Shown here one piece after another: positions 36,519-49,319 of a stretch of 64,000 bases of DNA. The stretch is taken from assembly GCF_020497125.1 (NCBI RefSeq), contig NC_059075.1:104757222-104821221 (forward strand), given 5' to 3'. Under the pieces are notes generated by a model that had not been told where the DNA came from, did no database searches, and saw only the letters and a list, made by a program, of their open reading frames with translations. The first letter of the stretch is position 1. Each line of letters opens with the position of its first letter. A program made the translations under genes and the position numbers. This DNA comes from Mauremys mutica (Eukaryota; Chordata; Testudines; Geoemydidae).

Positions 36519-38007
36519 ATGCAGAGTCCACCATCACAAGAAATCACGCAGTCACGGATTCACAGACGAGCTCCAGCATGGTCCAAACGGGAGGTACTGG
36601 ATCTCATCACATGTTGGGGAGACGAGTCTGTGATGGGAGAACTACGTTCCCAAAAAAAGGAATGCAAATAAGTACTCTAAAGTCTCCAGGGCCATGACGG
36701 AAAGAGGCTACTCCAGGGACACAGAGCAGTGTCGTACAAAAATCAAGCTCAGGCAAGCGTACCAAAAAGCCAGGGAGGCGAACGGGCGCTCTGGGTCAGA
36801 GCCCCATACATTCCGCTTCTACTGCGAGCTCCATGCAATTATGGGGGGTGACGCCACCACTACCCCACCACGGTCCGTGGACATCTGCAAGGGGGAGGTT
36901 GCACGGAGCGAGGAGGAAGAGTCACTGGAGGACAAAGAGGAGGAGGAGGACAGTGCACAGGCAGCAAATGGGGAATCCGTTTTCCCCCCTAGCCAGGAAC
37001 TATGCTTAACGCTGGAGCCAATAGCCTCCCGCCACTTCCAGTGTGGGCTCCCAGACCTTGACCCTGGAGAAGGTACTTCTGGGGAGTGAGAGCCTGAACG
37101 GAGCCACGCGGTGGGGGGCAGGGCGGGAACCCAGCCGCGCTGGGCTATTCCTGTATAGTTTAAAGGGCTCATCGCTGCTCAGAGCCTCATCAGGGCCATG
37201 CGGTGGGTGCAGGGGGTGGGGTAGGGGGTTGGGTGTTGTGTGAAGCGATCATCCCAGAGAGCCCGCAGGACCTCCTTGATGGCAAACCCACCAGGCATTG
37301 CTTGCTATGGGAAAGGGGGCCCAGCAGTTTGAAAGCGTTGAAATGAATGTAGAAGAAGCAGAGCCCTAAGCTGCCTTCAAACTGAATTCTTTGCCCAGCC
37401 GTGTGTGATGGCTTACTCACACCAAAGTGTCCCCTTTATTCTCTGAAATGTATATTTTAAAATACTACCCTCCCTTTTTCTCCTCCCGCAGGCGCAAATG
37501 TTTCAACATGGCCCCTATCTACTCCGTCCCAGAGGCTGGTTCAGATTAAAAGGCGGAAAAAACAAACTCAGGATGACATGTTCGCTGAGCTCATGCAGTC
37601 CTCCCGCACTGATAGGGCCCCACTGAACGCGTGGAGGCAAACAATTGCGGAGTCCTGTAAAGCATTACAGGAACACGAAGAGAGGAGGGATGCACGTGAT
37701 GAGAGCAGGCAGGATGCTATGGTCAAGCTCATGGCGGGAGCAAACTGACATGCTCCACTGTATGGTGGATCTAATGCGGGGAAGGCAGCAAGACCACAGA
37801 TTGCCGCTGCAGCCCCTGTATAACTGCCCTCCCTCCTCCCCAGGTTCCATAGCCTCCTCACCCAGATGCCCAAGAACACGAGGTGGGGTAGCTATGGGGG
37901 CCCACACACTCAACCCCAGAGGATCGCCCAAGCACCAGAAAGCTGGGATATGCGAACTTTTGATTTGGTTTCTCGACTTGTCCTTCCCTCCTCCTCCACC
38001 CCCCTAA
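36519..38007 (+). pseudogene. Harbinger Myb/SANT-like DNA-binding protein gene, frameshifted
   Basis: The start is MQSPPSQEI followed by RRAPAWSKREVLDLITCWGD, the first helix of a Myb/SANT (trihelix-like) domain. A stop at 36669-36671 interrupts it; one base later the frame resumes as NKYSKVSRAMTERGYSRDTE and then QCRTKIKLRQAYQKAREANG, the rest of the domain. An acidic stretch (EEEESLEDKEEEED) follows. A likely donor is at 37086, and the acceptor tcccgcag leads to exon 2 at 37492, which reads SQRLVQIKRRKKQTQDDMF. A second frameshift near 37735 moves into the frame of EQTDMLHCMVDL. In Harbinger systems this protein helps import the transposase and bind DNA. Here it cannot be made intact. Confidence 0.8.
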
Positions 38008-38149
38008 CACAACCTCCTGCCTCCCCGAATCTGATTTCTCTCAATGTGTTGTGCAACAAATAATAAAGAACAGTTTTTAAACAATTTTGACTTTATTTCC
38101 TTTCAGATATATAGGGGGCGGGTAACTTCAAGAGAAACAAACACAACTG

Positions 38150-39390
38150 TCACACCGTACCCTGGCCAGTCATGAAACTGGCTTTCAAAACTTCTCTGAT
38201 GCACAGCGTGCCCTGCTGCGCTCTTCTAATCGCCCTGTTGTCTGGCTGTGCGAAATTGGCTGCCAGGTGAGTTGCCTCAACCTCCCACGCTGCCATAAAT
38301 GTCTCCCCCTTACTCTCACAGAGATTGTGGCGCACACAACAAGCAGCAATTACAGTTGGAATATTGGTTGTGCTGAGATCTAACCGAGTCAGTAAACTGC
38401 GCCAATTCACTTCAAACATCCAAAATCACATTCTACCACCATTCTGCACTTGCTTAGCCTATAGCTGAACTGCTCCTTACTACTGTCCAGGGTGCCTGTG
38501 AACAGCTTCATGAGCCATGGCATTAAGGGGTAGGCTGGGTCCCCAAGGATAACTATAGGCATTTCAACATCCCCAAAAGTTATTTTCTGGTCTGGGAAGT
38601 AAGTCCCTTCCTGCAGCTGTTCAAACAGACCAAAGTTCCTGAAGATGCAAGCGTCATGCACCTTTCCCAGATATTCCATGCTGATGTCGGTGAAATGTCC
38701 CTTGTGATCTACCAGTGTTTGCAGCACCATGGAAAAGTACCCCTTGCGGTTTATGTACTGGCCACCACGGTGTGCCGAGGCCAAGATAGGGCTATGCGTT
38801 CCATCTATCGCCCCGCCGCAGTTAGGGAACCCCAGCGCATTAAAGCCATCCACCATGGTCTGCACATTTACCAGAGTCACTACCCTTGATAGCAGCTGGT
38901 CAATGATTGCGTTGGCTACTTGCAGCACTGCAGCCCCCATAGTAGGTTTGCCCACGCCAAACTGATTCCCAAGTGACTGGTAGCTGTCAAGCATTGCAAG
39001 CTTCCACAGTGCTATGGCCACTCGCTTCTCAACTGTGAGGGCTGCTCTCATTTTGGTGTCTTTGCGCTTCAGGGCACGGGACAGCAAATCACAAAGTTCC
39101 ATGAAAGTGGCCCTACGCATACAAAAGTTTTGCAGCCACTGGGAATTATCCCAGACCTGCAACACTATGTGGTCCCACCAGTCTGTGCTTGTTTCCCGGG
39201 CCCAGAATCGGCGTTCCACAGCATGAACCAGGCCCAATGCCACCATGATTGCCCAATCGCCACATGCCATGCTTCTAGGAATTTCTGTGTCCATGTCCTC
39301 ATCAGTATAGTAATTGCGTTGTCATCGCCTCCTTGCCCGGTTTTGCAGGTACTGCACATAGTCCTGGATAATGCGCAAGGTATTTACAGT
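38150..39390 (-). pseudogene. PIF/Harbinger (HARBI1-like) transposase, two lesions
   Basis: This is a DDE nuclease that cuts and rejoins Harbinger DNA. The main frame, 39294 down to 38407, gives 295 aa from MDTEIPRSM. It shows the DDE_Tnp_4 landmarks: GAIDGTHSPI (Asp164), GKVHDACIF (Asp214), ILGDPAYPLMPWLMK (Asp252) and MVVECDFGCLK (Glu288, normally ENAFGRLK). A HTH-like segment (TVEKRVAIALWKLA then GNQFGVGKPTM) precedes them. A frameshift near 38407-38419 moves into the frame ending at 38150 with RSLLTRLDLSTTNIPTVIAA and CCVRHNLCES. Upstream the frame continues as DYVQYLQNRARRR, then TGA at 39324-39322 (probably a CpG-decayed CGA), then QRNYYTDED before Met. Apart from these two breaks the gene is well preserved, which suggests fairly recent activity. 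Confidence 0.88.
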
Positions 39391-40284
39391 GGTCAAAACT
39401 GCAGCAGAGATATGAGCAGGGTCCATGCTTGCTGCACTATGGTGCCTGCACAGGTAATCCTGGAAAAAGGGCGCGAAACAAGCTGTTTGGTTCAAGATGG
39501 CCGATAAAAGGCGGTAAATGGTTGTCTTCTGTAGCTTTCACGGAGTCGGGAAGCTCATTAGAGCTTCAACAGTGGGAGAGCAGAGTTTGCGGCGGAAACA
39601 TGAGCAGAGTTTGCGGCGGAAGCTGTGCAGCTCTGTTCACAATGGTCGAAAAACGGCGGGGAATTGTTGCCTTCTGTAGCTTCCATGGGAGCCCAGGACA
39701 GACAACATGGAAAAAGCGGCGGAAGCTGTGCAGCTCTGTTCCTGGTAGCCGAAAAAAGGTGGGAAATGGTTAGATGAAAGAGTAGATAGAAAGACGAGAG
39801 GACAAGAGGACATGCGAGGTGGATTCATAGTACCAGGAGACAGGCGGCGCACTGTGCTGCACCGTCTGCTGGCAGTATGGCGTCTGCTGTAGCTTTCATG
39901 GAGGGAGGAGCGAGTGACAGCACACACCCAGAAACACCCATGAGAATGTTTTTGCCTCATCATGCACTGGGAGCTTAACCCACAATTCCAATGGGCGGCA
40001 GAGACTGCGGGCACTGTGGGATAGCTACCACAGTGCACCGCTCCGACATTCGATGCTAGCCTCGGTACTGTGGACGCACTCCGCCGAATTCACGTGCTTT
40101 AGTGGGGACACACAACACCGAATGTATAAAATCGCTTCCAAAAATTCAAATAAAATAAGTTTGAATTAATTTTGTACTGTAGACGTACTCTAAGGCACCT
40201 TTCTACTAACATAAATGCATCTGCTCTAGGGGTAGCACCAGTGTAACTATATCAGTTTAAAAAAAAAAAGTTCCCAGTCTGGCC

Positions 40285-43200
40285 CTATGTATTTACTGAA
40301 TGGGCTTCAGTGGGCGTTTGCCTGAATCAGGACTGAACGAAAACTAAACAACTCTGCATATGGCCCACAGGAAATATGCTTTTGGTTGTTTTGGGGCTTT
40401 TTTAAGCATCAGATGCCGTGGCCTGCATTTATCTAACTGTACTTAGAGATTCCCTAATAAAACACTATTATGGTCATCCTTTTCCAAAGTAATTTTGTTA
40501 TCTGATATTTTAATTTGCATCTGTACAACACTAACAGTTCTATATTGCCATTCATCATGAAGAAGCAGAAAAGGGCTTTGCAAGATAGATAACAACAGTC
40601 GAAGAATGCAGCCCATTATGAATGGATGGCGTGATATAATGAATGATATGCAACCCTCTAGGGTAGATTGTAGCAAATGTTTAACAGTGCACGGCAACAC
40701 TATGCAACAGTTTAAGACAGGAAGTGAAGGATTCTATAGCCCATCAAAACTTAGGCCATTAGGAAAAGAAGAGAAACCTAGATAGGCAGAATATTGGAGC
40801 TGGAATTTGATTAGGGCACTTTTGATCACATGCCTGCCCTTGTAAAAAACTTACATGACCACTAAAGATCAGGCTTAGCTTCACATCTCTTCAGAAAGAC
40901 AACACCCCAAAGTAGCTCAATGCCTTGCCTAAAGATTTGTGTCACCTACTGACTCACCAACACCTTGCACCTTAGGTTTATCCATAGAAAGCTCTCAGCC
41001 AAGGGGTAGGTCCCATCTTGTTTAATTTGTGAGATCTAACAAGATCAGTGTGAAGTGGTATGTCTAGCCTTTCAGAAAAGCAATAGCCTTTTGGACTCCC
41101 GTATATAAAAGAATGACTTTGTTTGGTTTTAAATGATAGTTTCAGGAATATACAGAGTACAGTATGTGCTAAAGTGTATCACAGTCTTCCATCACAAGAC
41201 CTTAAACGGAATGGTTACAAGAATCAGTATTAACAGCAATTCTCAGCATGATGTAATTGACAAACAGTAAAGTAGGACACAGATTGAATTACAGTATAAA
41301 CACATTTGCAAGACTAGTGTTCTGACCGGCTCTCTTTTGTTTTGAGATTATAACTCAGAGAGAGAGCAACTCTATAGCTTGTATCCATAGCTTGTTCTCT
41401 CCCACCATGTGCAGCTAACTCCAAAATATTTTGAGTTTGTTCTTTTATTGCATTCTTACTTTTATTGCAAATAAAGTCTCTGTCTTCTCAATAACTCATC
41501 TCTCATGAATATCATTGCTGCTGTAATTAATTTGATAGAGCTGGTCAAAGATTTTGTTTTGTTTTGGACAAAAACTGATAACTTGGCCACCTGGTAAAAA
41601 GAGTTCAATAACTCCTGTGTTGCAGAGTGGCCTGTTTCCCCCTCTACTGAACCCTAATGGAATTGCAGCAATATCTAGTTTGGGTTCCACACTGAACATT
41701 TCAGAGGACTGTGTTCTGTCCTCAGAACCGCACCCCTTAAGGATCTGCCATCTCACACAGCAAGCCTCCAGCACATGTCTTAACTAACTGTCCCCATTTT
41801 ATGGAGCCTTTCAGGGGTGTAATAATTTGGGATATAATTGTGTATGGAGGTTAGAAGTGTGCAGCTCAATGACTTTGCTACATTCGGAAATATCTAATTC
41901 CAGTATTTGTGGTTTGGAAATAGTGATGTCCCTCTTTTGTGTCTTCTAATACTTGTGGAGCTTTTAGACAGAGAAAAAGGCAGTAAAATGCAGAAGCAAG
42001 GTCTTGGGCCTGATTCTCCCTTCATTCACATTAGTATAACTCCATTGACTCAGATGCATTATTCTTGATGTACATTGAGATAAGTGAGAGGAGATTTATG
42101 TCCCTTTAGCAATTGTTTCTTTATATCCATATATATATATACCTTTATTTGTTGTTTTCCTCTACAACCTGAATTTGCTAGACAGGGAGGACTTAGTGTA
42201 AGCTGGTTCTGCTCAGGGGATATCCAGTTTTTCTGTGGATTCCTCTGTTCCTTTTCACTCTGGTGGCGAGATAGAGCAAAGGCAGTTTTGGAAGTGATAA
42301 TCCTCTGTGAGTGGTGGAATTCCATTCTTATTTCATTTTTTTGTTGAGCCAGATTTAGTTCATGATCTGTTTGCAGGTGGGATTGTAACACAGCACCAGG
42401 TAATATCATCAGGAACTCTCAAAACAAAGAAATACATTAACCTTGGAAGAAGATTTAGTTTCAGAGAGTTGATTCTCTAATTTCAGGAGACATTTTGTTG
42501 TATCCAACAATTTCAATGCTTAAAAGGAGGAGGAGGGACGGGACAAAGTAGTTGGTAGAGTTTAGATCTGTTCATAGATCTAAGATCTGTCTGTGTCCCC
42601 CTATGTAATTAGGCTCCCCATGCAACAGAAGATTTACACATGTGCTTAACTTTAAGCATCTGATCAGTCCCCTTGGCTTCAATGGACCTGATTGTGTGCT
42701 TAATGCTAAACGTGCTTAATTGCTGTGCTGAAGCACATTCTCATTAATGACTGGACAAGTTCAGTTTTAATACCTGGATTCTGTCATAATATTAAAAACC
42801 CTCTATACAATAGAATAAGTTGTCAATGCGTTACCTAATTTGTCCTGTTAGTCACCTCCATGTCTCCAACGTTCTGATGAAGCAGGAAGAGTAAGCACTT
42901 TGTTCACTTTTGTATCTTGAGACTTGGTATCATCTTTGTTGCCCTATGTTTCAACTCCCCAAGGGAATAATATCCTGTGATAGATAAACCCTATTCTAGA
43001 TGGAGCTCTAACAAATGCTGTTCACAGTAATAGCATCACCACTTGGATTCATAGTCTATTCCTCTACTAATACAACCTGGTACATTTTTGATATTTTGGC
43101 TGACAATGTCAGTGATTGTTTCACTGAATCATTTTTCTAATCAGCATGCTTGGTAATTGTTCCATTAGGTCATATTCCCTACTATTCCTTTGCTCCATCA

Positions 43201-43805
43201 CTTATAATTTTTATGTTTGTCATCTTGAGGCTCAGCCACTAACACAAACTCAATCATTTTATTTTTAAAAAATGATTTTACAAATTGTGAAAGATGCTGG
43301 GTTAGCAGACCAGAAGAATTAAGTCTTCTTCAGGGTTCAGCAAAGCAGGCAGCTCAAACTTCCCTTTAATGCCCCAATGCTCTCCTGGAGGAACCACATA
43401 CAGGGCTGAGAGGGTAGCTCATTCTTCATGCCCTTTTGATCTCGTGGCTCTCCACTGAGACTCGCAAAGAGGCCTTCAAGTCTAATGGCAGCAATAGGCC
43501 CTGATCCAGCAAAGTACCTACACCTGTACTTAACTTTAAGCCATGATAGTCCCTTTGACTTCTATGGGACTTAATCACATGTTTAAAGTTAACTTTTAGT
43601 GATGCAGATACCTGTCCACTAGCAACTGGACTGACACCACATGTTCATTTTACATGTCACCAAATGCTCATTGGATGATAACACTGTCAGTCACTACCCA
43701 ACTGAACTGAATCCCAAGCTCTGACCTACAGTACAAACAAAAGTCTTTGTATACAATCACAAAGGAGATAGCCTAAGTCATTCAGTTCCCCCAGACCAGT
43801 GTACT
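40285..43805. other. Intergenic, palindromic repeats
   Basis: No gene recognised. Two members of the palindromic family occur at about 42600-42745 (aggctccccatgcaac to gtgctgaagca, with gtgcttaactttaagc arms) and 43495-43620 (ccctgatccagcaaag, gtacttaactttaagcc). A short AT run lies at 42127-42142. Confidence 0.45.
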
Positions 43806-43809
43806 AGGA

Positions 43810-44935
43810 ATTCATTGATTCCAAGGTTGGAAAAAGGGACCATTGTGATAAGCTAATCTAACCTCCTATATAACAGAGGCAATAGAACTTCTCCAAAATA
43901 ATTCCTAGAGCAGATCTTTTAGAAAAACATCCAATCTTGATTTTAAAATTGCTAGTGATGAAGAATCCACTACGACCCTTGGAAAAATTGTTCCAGTGGC
44001 TAACTAACCTCACTGTAAAAAATTACGCCTAATTTCCAGTCTGAATTTGTCTAGCTTTAACTTCTAGCCATTGGCTCATGTTCTCCCTTTCTCTGCTAGA
44101 TTGAAGAGCCTTTGTTCCCCATATACCTGTTCCCCCATATAGATACTTATAAATAAACTAATCAATCACACCTTCACTTTCTCTTTGTTAAGATAAATAG
44201 ATGGAGTTCTTTTAATCTATCACAATAAGGCATGTTTTCTAATCCTTTAATCATTCTCGTGGCTCATCTCTGAACCCTGTCCATTTTAATCAACATGCTT
44301 CTTGAATTATGGGCACTAGACCTGGACACAGTATACCAGCAGCAGTCACACCAGTGCCAAATACAACAGTAAAATAACCTCTCTACTCCTACTCCAGATT
44401 CCTCTGGTTATGCATCCCAGGATTTCATGAGCCCTTTTGGCCACAGTATCTCCCTGGGAGCTCATGCTCAGCTGATTATCCACCATGACCCCCACATTCT
44501 TTTGTTGAGTCTCTAGTTTCCAGGCTAGAGTACCACCTTCTGTAAGTATGGCCTACATTCTTCGTTATATGATCTTGCCTCTTTACAAAGTTAGAGGAGG
44601 AAGAAATATTAAGCTTCAAATTTAAGGATCTCTTCCCAACACCTGCATCAAAATAACATACACAAATAGTCTATATTGAACATGTTCCACTTATAACTAC
44701 ACTTTTACATTACTCCTGAGAGTGTTTCATATCCAGCAGCTATTTTGCTTCACATTCCACAACTCTTTGTCTCACCCATTAATCTCTGATGTGGAATCTT
44801 GGCAAATGCATTTTGAAAATCTAAATGTATCATATCCACTGAGATTCCCTTATTTATTATAGCAGCAGTATCATCAAAGAATTCTTGCAGGTCACCTAAG
44901 CATGACTTCCCCTGCCAGGGTCCATGAAAGCAATT
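43810..44935 (-). mobile_element. CR1 LINE ORF2 fragment, antisense, degenerate
   Basis: The + strand carries gattccaaggttggaaaaag, ttccagtctgaatttgtcta, gaccccc preceded by gattatccaccat, and later aatgcattttgaaaatctaa. These are the antisense landmarks of the CR1 reverse transcriptase 3' half, shared in order with 47715-49130. No long frame survives. Confidence 0.75.
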
Positions 44936-46299
44936 TTAACCATATTGTGTGTGTCTCAACATATCCTTTCAGATAATTTCTGAAGTCCTGGTGCTAAGCT
45001 TCTTCCCATTCCTGCACGATGCCAAGGAGAAAATGGAGGGTGGCATGACAGGGGACACAAAATGTCCCTCTTCTCCTTCCATAGTCAACTCTGTCCTCTA
45101 CCAAAACACCATGAAACCTATGGGTTATGTGGAATAAAGTGACATGGCAAGGCAGGGGTCAGAAGTCAAACAACCATTCTGCGTAATATATTCCCTTTCT
45201 TCCATGACTTATAAAGCAGGGTATTAGTTAATGCTGCCTGAAACAGCAATGAGTTTTCCTCTGCACAATGTGATCTCCATCAGAGGAATCACAGAGAACA
45301 TGCACTAACAGAGTCAATAGCGGCAAGACCAGGAGTGCTGCCATTACTGAGGGTGGGCCAGAAAGGACCATCTTTGCCAGAGAGCCTCATTTTTGGAGCT
45401 GGTTTTCCTCACAGGTTCCCCAGCCTCCATAACTTTTTCAGGCCTTGTGTTCAATCCATTCCCACTTATCCCTTGGATTATTATATTATTATTACTAATG
45501 GAATGAATGTGGCCCAACCACAGCGTGCCAAAATCAGTGCAGAGTTTTTCATTATTTTCTTCTATTCCACATGCTTTTATGTGGGCAGGAAACATAAGAA
45601 CCTAAGAATTGGTCCTTAAGAAATGATTTCCTGATTTACCTCTTGGTCTTTGTATTTTTAATAAGGTGATAAGGTGACTATTCTTCAGCACTCAGCAATT
45701 TATCCTGAATCTAGCATGCTTTTATAACTTGAAAGCTTAGAGTTTCAAACAGTCTTTATTGAAATGGAACTCTGCCAGTTTACACCATCTGAGGATCTGG
45801 TTCAATATGTATGTCAGGTAAATGTAAATTCTATAAGATAATTTCTAATAACTTTGTGGATAAGTCAATGGAGCTAGACAGACCTATACCAGCTGAGGAT
45901 CTGGTCCATTAAAATTCTTCATTGACTATGCAACTGCAATTCATAAATAATTGAATTGTCAACAGTTTTCTCACACATCTTACTAGCCATATTTTACTAT
46001 GACACCTCCATACCCTACATCAACATGTAATAAAATGATGATTTGTTCATCAAAGTTAATCTCTCAGAGTTATGGTGAAGCACTTTATCCCTTGTTTGCA
46101 ATAACTAGAAGTGATTATTATTTAGTCATTGTTAAGCACTGACAGTGTGCTTGCCACTGTACAAGCAAGAGAAGGAAACATGGCTCCTGCCCAAGAAGCT
46201 AAGCAATCTCTGTTTATACTCAAGTTATCCCATAACTGCTTCCTGTAGAGATTCTTCCTCTGAAGCAGTTAGGTCTGGCTGCTGTTGGTGGCTGGACAC
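44936..46299. other. Intergenic, nothing recognised
   Basis: No gene found. Two related short segments (gaggatctggttcaatatgt at about 45791 and gctgaggatctggtccatta at about 45892) are fragments of the palindromic repeat class. A weak reverse MIR-tail match lies near 46130-46200. Confidence 0.4.
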
Positions 46300-46960
46300 T
46301 TGACTAGATGGACATAGGAGTACAGGAATTGCCATACTGGATCAGACCCAAGGTCCATCCATTCTGGTATCCTGTCTCTGACAGTGATCAGCACCAGATG
46401 CTTCAGAGGAAGGGGTAAGAACCCTGCAGTAGGCATCTGTAAGTTAACCTGCCTCCCCACATTAGGGCTCATCTGAGCTCTAATAGTTAGAGCAACAAAG
46501 AATCCTGTGGCACCTTATAGACTAACAGACGTTTTGCAGCATGAGCTTTCGTGGGTGAATACCCACTTCTTCAGATGCACCCACTTCTTGCATCTGAAGA
46601 AGTGGGTATTCACCCACGAAAGCTCATGCTGCAAAACGTCTGTTAGTCTATAAGGTGCCACAGGATTCTTTGTTGCTTTTACAGATCCAGACTAACACGG
46701 CTACCCCTCTGATACTAGTAGTTAGAGATTATCTTAATCCTGAAGCATGAGCTATAATGTCACTTGTAGAGTTTTTGTTTGCAATAAATGAATAGTAGAA
46801 ATTTGGAAATTCTTGTTATCCATATAGATGTCCAACCTCTTTTTGAATCTTGATATGTTCTTGGCCTCAAGACCAACACTGAACCAGACCAGTGGTCTGA
46901 TCCATTTATGGAAAATCCCATGTTTCTAATGATTTCTCCTGTGTGTTTCATTCTGCGTGT
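46300..46960 (-). mobile_element. CR1-related 3' region interrupted by a foldback retroposon
   Basis: The + strand reads ggaattgccatactggatca, ggtatcctgtctctgacagt and gcttcagaggaaggggtaag. After the insertion it resumes as attatcttaatcctgaagca and ends with gatgtccaacctctttttga. This is the order of a CR1-derived 3' UTR repeat in reverse orientation. It is split at 46493-46715. Confidence 0.6.
46493..46715 (+). mobile_element. Foldback retroposon copy 3, near-perfect hairpin
   Basis: Flanks are taatagttagag (46481-46492) and tagtagttagag (46716-46727), 12 bp with one mismatch. The left arm caacaaagaatcctgtggca through gtgggtgaatacccacttct is repeated inverted as tgggtattcacccacgaaag through ggtgccacaggattctttg. 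The right end is the family terminus ggctacccctctgatac. Confidence 0.85.
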
Positions 46961-47714
46961 TCACAGCAGCTTGTTGTGAATGGGTCATTAGAAAACCTCA
47001 AAGGAGACAACCATTTCCACCTGGCATCATCTCCGTTAACTTCTCTGCAAACAGTGGGGTAGATTTTCAGCTGGTAGAAACTACATAACTCCACTGAAGT
47101 AATCTGAATTATAGCAGCTGAGGGTTTGACCCAGGAGATGTTATCACAATAAAATTACACCTACTGGGCAAGGTATTTCAAATGAAAGTATTATGGCTTG
47201 CCAGCACCATCCATATTCACAAACCATTAAAATAATATATTACTTCAAGTACATTAAATTATGCTGGGCAATCTCCTCTGCAGGCAGAGGACTGGTTGTT
47301 CCATGAGTTCTGAGCACAGTCCCAACTATTTGCCAGTCAATCCAATATGAAGCTTAGTATTTAAAAAAATAAATACAAATAAAAACAATTTGTGGTTGTC
47401 TCAGAGATACAAAATATAGGGTAAAATGTCCATTAAGTCAAACTAAACTGTGAAAAGTATCTACTAAATGAAGTCGGAGATAGACAGTCTCCAATTTTAC
47501 TCTGAAAAATCCCGTTAAACAGAAAGTTTAAAATAGGCACCAGTCACAATAAGTGGAAAGATGACGTGAGTTCAGCATGCTTGGAGCTGTAATGAGCCCT
47601 GAATGTCATGAAGTAGATTTGAACTGGTTTGTGTATGAAGCCTTAAGCATTTAACAGCCATGTTCTGAAGCATATTACTGAGGGTAATTTGAGGTCTATT
47701 CTTCTGTCAGTGCA

Positions 47715-49130
47715 CAGGTTCATAGATTCCAAGGCCAGAAGGCCCCTTGTGATCACCTAGTCTGACCTTCTGTATTACTGAGGCCACCAAACCTAATTCC
47801 TAGAGTATATATTTTAGGAAAAAACATCCAATCTTGATTTAAAAATTGTCAGTGATGGAAAATTGTTCCAATGGTTAACTAACGTCACTCGTTTCCAGTC
47901 TGAATTTGTCTAGCTTCAACTTCCAGCCATTAGATCATGTTATGCCTTTCTCTGCTAGATTGAAGAGTCATTATTAAATATTTGTTCGCCGTGTAGGTAT
48001 TTATAGATTAATCAAGTCACCCCTTAACCTTCTCTTTGTTAAGCTAAATAAATAGAATCAAAGAGCTCAGTCACTATAATGTTTTCTAATCCTTTAACCA
48101 TTCTCATAGCTCTTCTCTGAACCATCTGCAATTTATCAACATCCTTCATGAATTGTGGGCAACAGAACTGGACAGTATTCCAGTAGCAGTCATATCAGCG
48201 CCAAACACAGAGGTAAAATAATCTCTCTATCCTTACTTGAGATTCCTCTGTTTATGCATCCCAGGATTGCATCCCTTTTGGCCAGTTTTGCATTGGGAGC
48301 TCATGTTCAGTTGATTATCCACCATGATCCCCAAATCTTTTTCAGAGTCACTGCTTCTGAGGATAGAGCATCCCAACCTGTAAGTATGGCCTATATTTTT
48401 TGTTCCTAGATGAATACATTTATCTTTAGCCATATTTAAATGCATATTGTTTGCTTGCACCCAGTTTACCAAGAGATCCTGATTGCTCTGAATTAGTGAC
48501 CTGTTCTCGTCAGTATTGACAAGTCCCCCAATATTTGGGTACTCTGCAAACTTTATCAGTGATGATTTTATGTTTTATTCCAGGTCATTGATAAAAATGT
48601 TAAATGGCCTAGGGCCAAGAACTGATGCCTGTTGCACCTCACTGGAAACACACCTGCTCAATGACAATTCCCCACTTACAATTACAATTTGGGACCTATC
48701 AGTTAGATAGCTTATAATACATTTACTGTGTGCCATGTTAATTTTATATCAGCCTAGTTTTAATCAAAATGTCACATGAACTGCCGTACAGAAGTCAAAG
48801 TATATTATGTCAACATTATTACCTTTATCAGCCAAACTTGTAAACTCATCAAAAAGAGATATCATTAATTTGACAGGATCTGTTTTCCATAAACCCGTGT
48901 TGATTTGCATTAATTACATTACCCTCCTTTAATTCCTTATTAACTGAGTCCCATATCAGCCATTTCATTATCTTGCCTGGGATCAATGTCAGGCTTACAG
49001 GCCTATAATAACCTGGGTCATTACAATTAACCTTGTTAAAATTGGTAACTTACCTACATTTCTGTCCCTCTCCACATATGAATGGGCCCTACTGGAATAA
49101 TTTAGAGAAAATCTCTTTGGTATATTGACT
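47715..49130 (-). mobile_element. CR1 LINE ORF2 fragment, antisense
   Basis: The minus strand retains a 79-codon stretch at 48472-48233 that includes KDKCIHLGTKN, RLGCSI and SDSEKDLGIMVDNQLNMS. This is the conserved C-terminal part of CR1-type reverse transcriptase ORF2 (motif EKDLGVxVD). Flanking + strand landmarks include gattccaaggccagaaggcc, gatccccaaatctttttcag and gataaaaatgttaaatggcc. It is a 5'-truncated, mutated copy. Confidence 0.85.
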
Positions 49131-49319
49131 GGGATTTTCAAAGGAGCAGGTGCCCATATCCCAGTGAATAGTCTGCTTTGCAAATCGCAGCTATTATCTT
49201 TATGTCATCAACATATGTCTTTCCAAATAGACAAGACTAAAGGATCCATACACACAAACTATTTAACACTAAGTACAATCATCCAATAGATTGTCCTGTG
49301 GGGTGGGAGGAGGCATACA

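Larger units (their letters stand above)
36168..40190. mobile_element. PIF/Harbinger transposon, 4023 bp, two-gene, inactivated
   Basis: It is flanked by taa at 36165-36167 and 40191-40193, the 3-bp target typical of this superfamily. The right end, reverse-complemented, begins gagtacgtctacagtac, a decayed form of the gggtatgtctacac terminus. The left terminus has lost roughly its first 40 bp relative to the element at 30239. Inside are a Myb/SANT-like gene on + (36519 to about 38007, AATAAA at 38062) and a transposase gene on - (38150 to about 39390), tail to tail. Segments near 39470-39770 repeat a gaaaaaaggcggg plus ttctgtagctt theme. Both genes carry lesions, so it is dead. Confidence 0.85.
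36040..40284. mobile_element. Older MITE split by the Harbinger insertion (36040-36167 and 40191-40284)
   Basis: The left half begins ggccttgtcaacactctg and includes tatagttaaagcagtacaac and ends ggtataa. The right half resumes at taaggcacctttctactaac and includes agtgtaactatatcag. Joining them across one copy of taa restores a palindromic MITE type that I recall from turtle genomes. Its right terminus is eroded near ggcc at 40281-40284. Confidence 0.65.
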
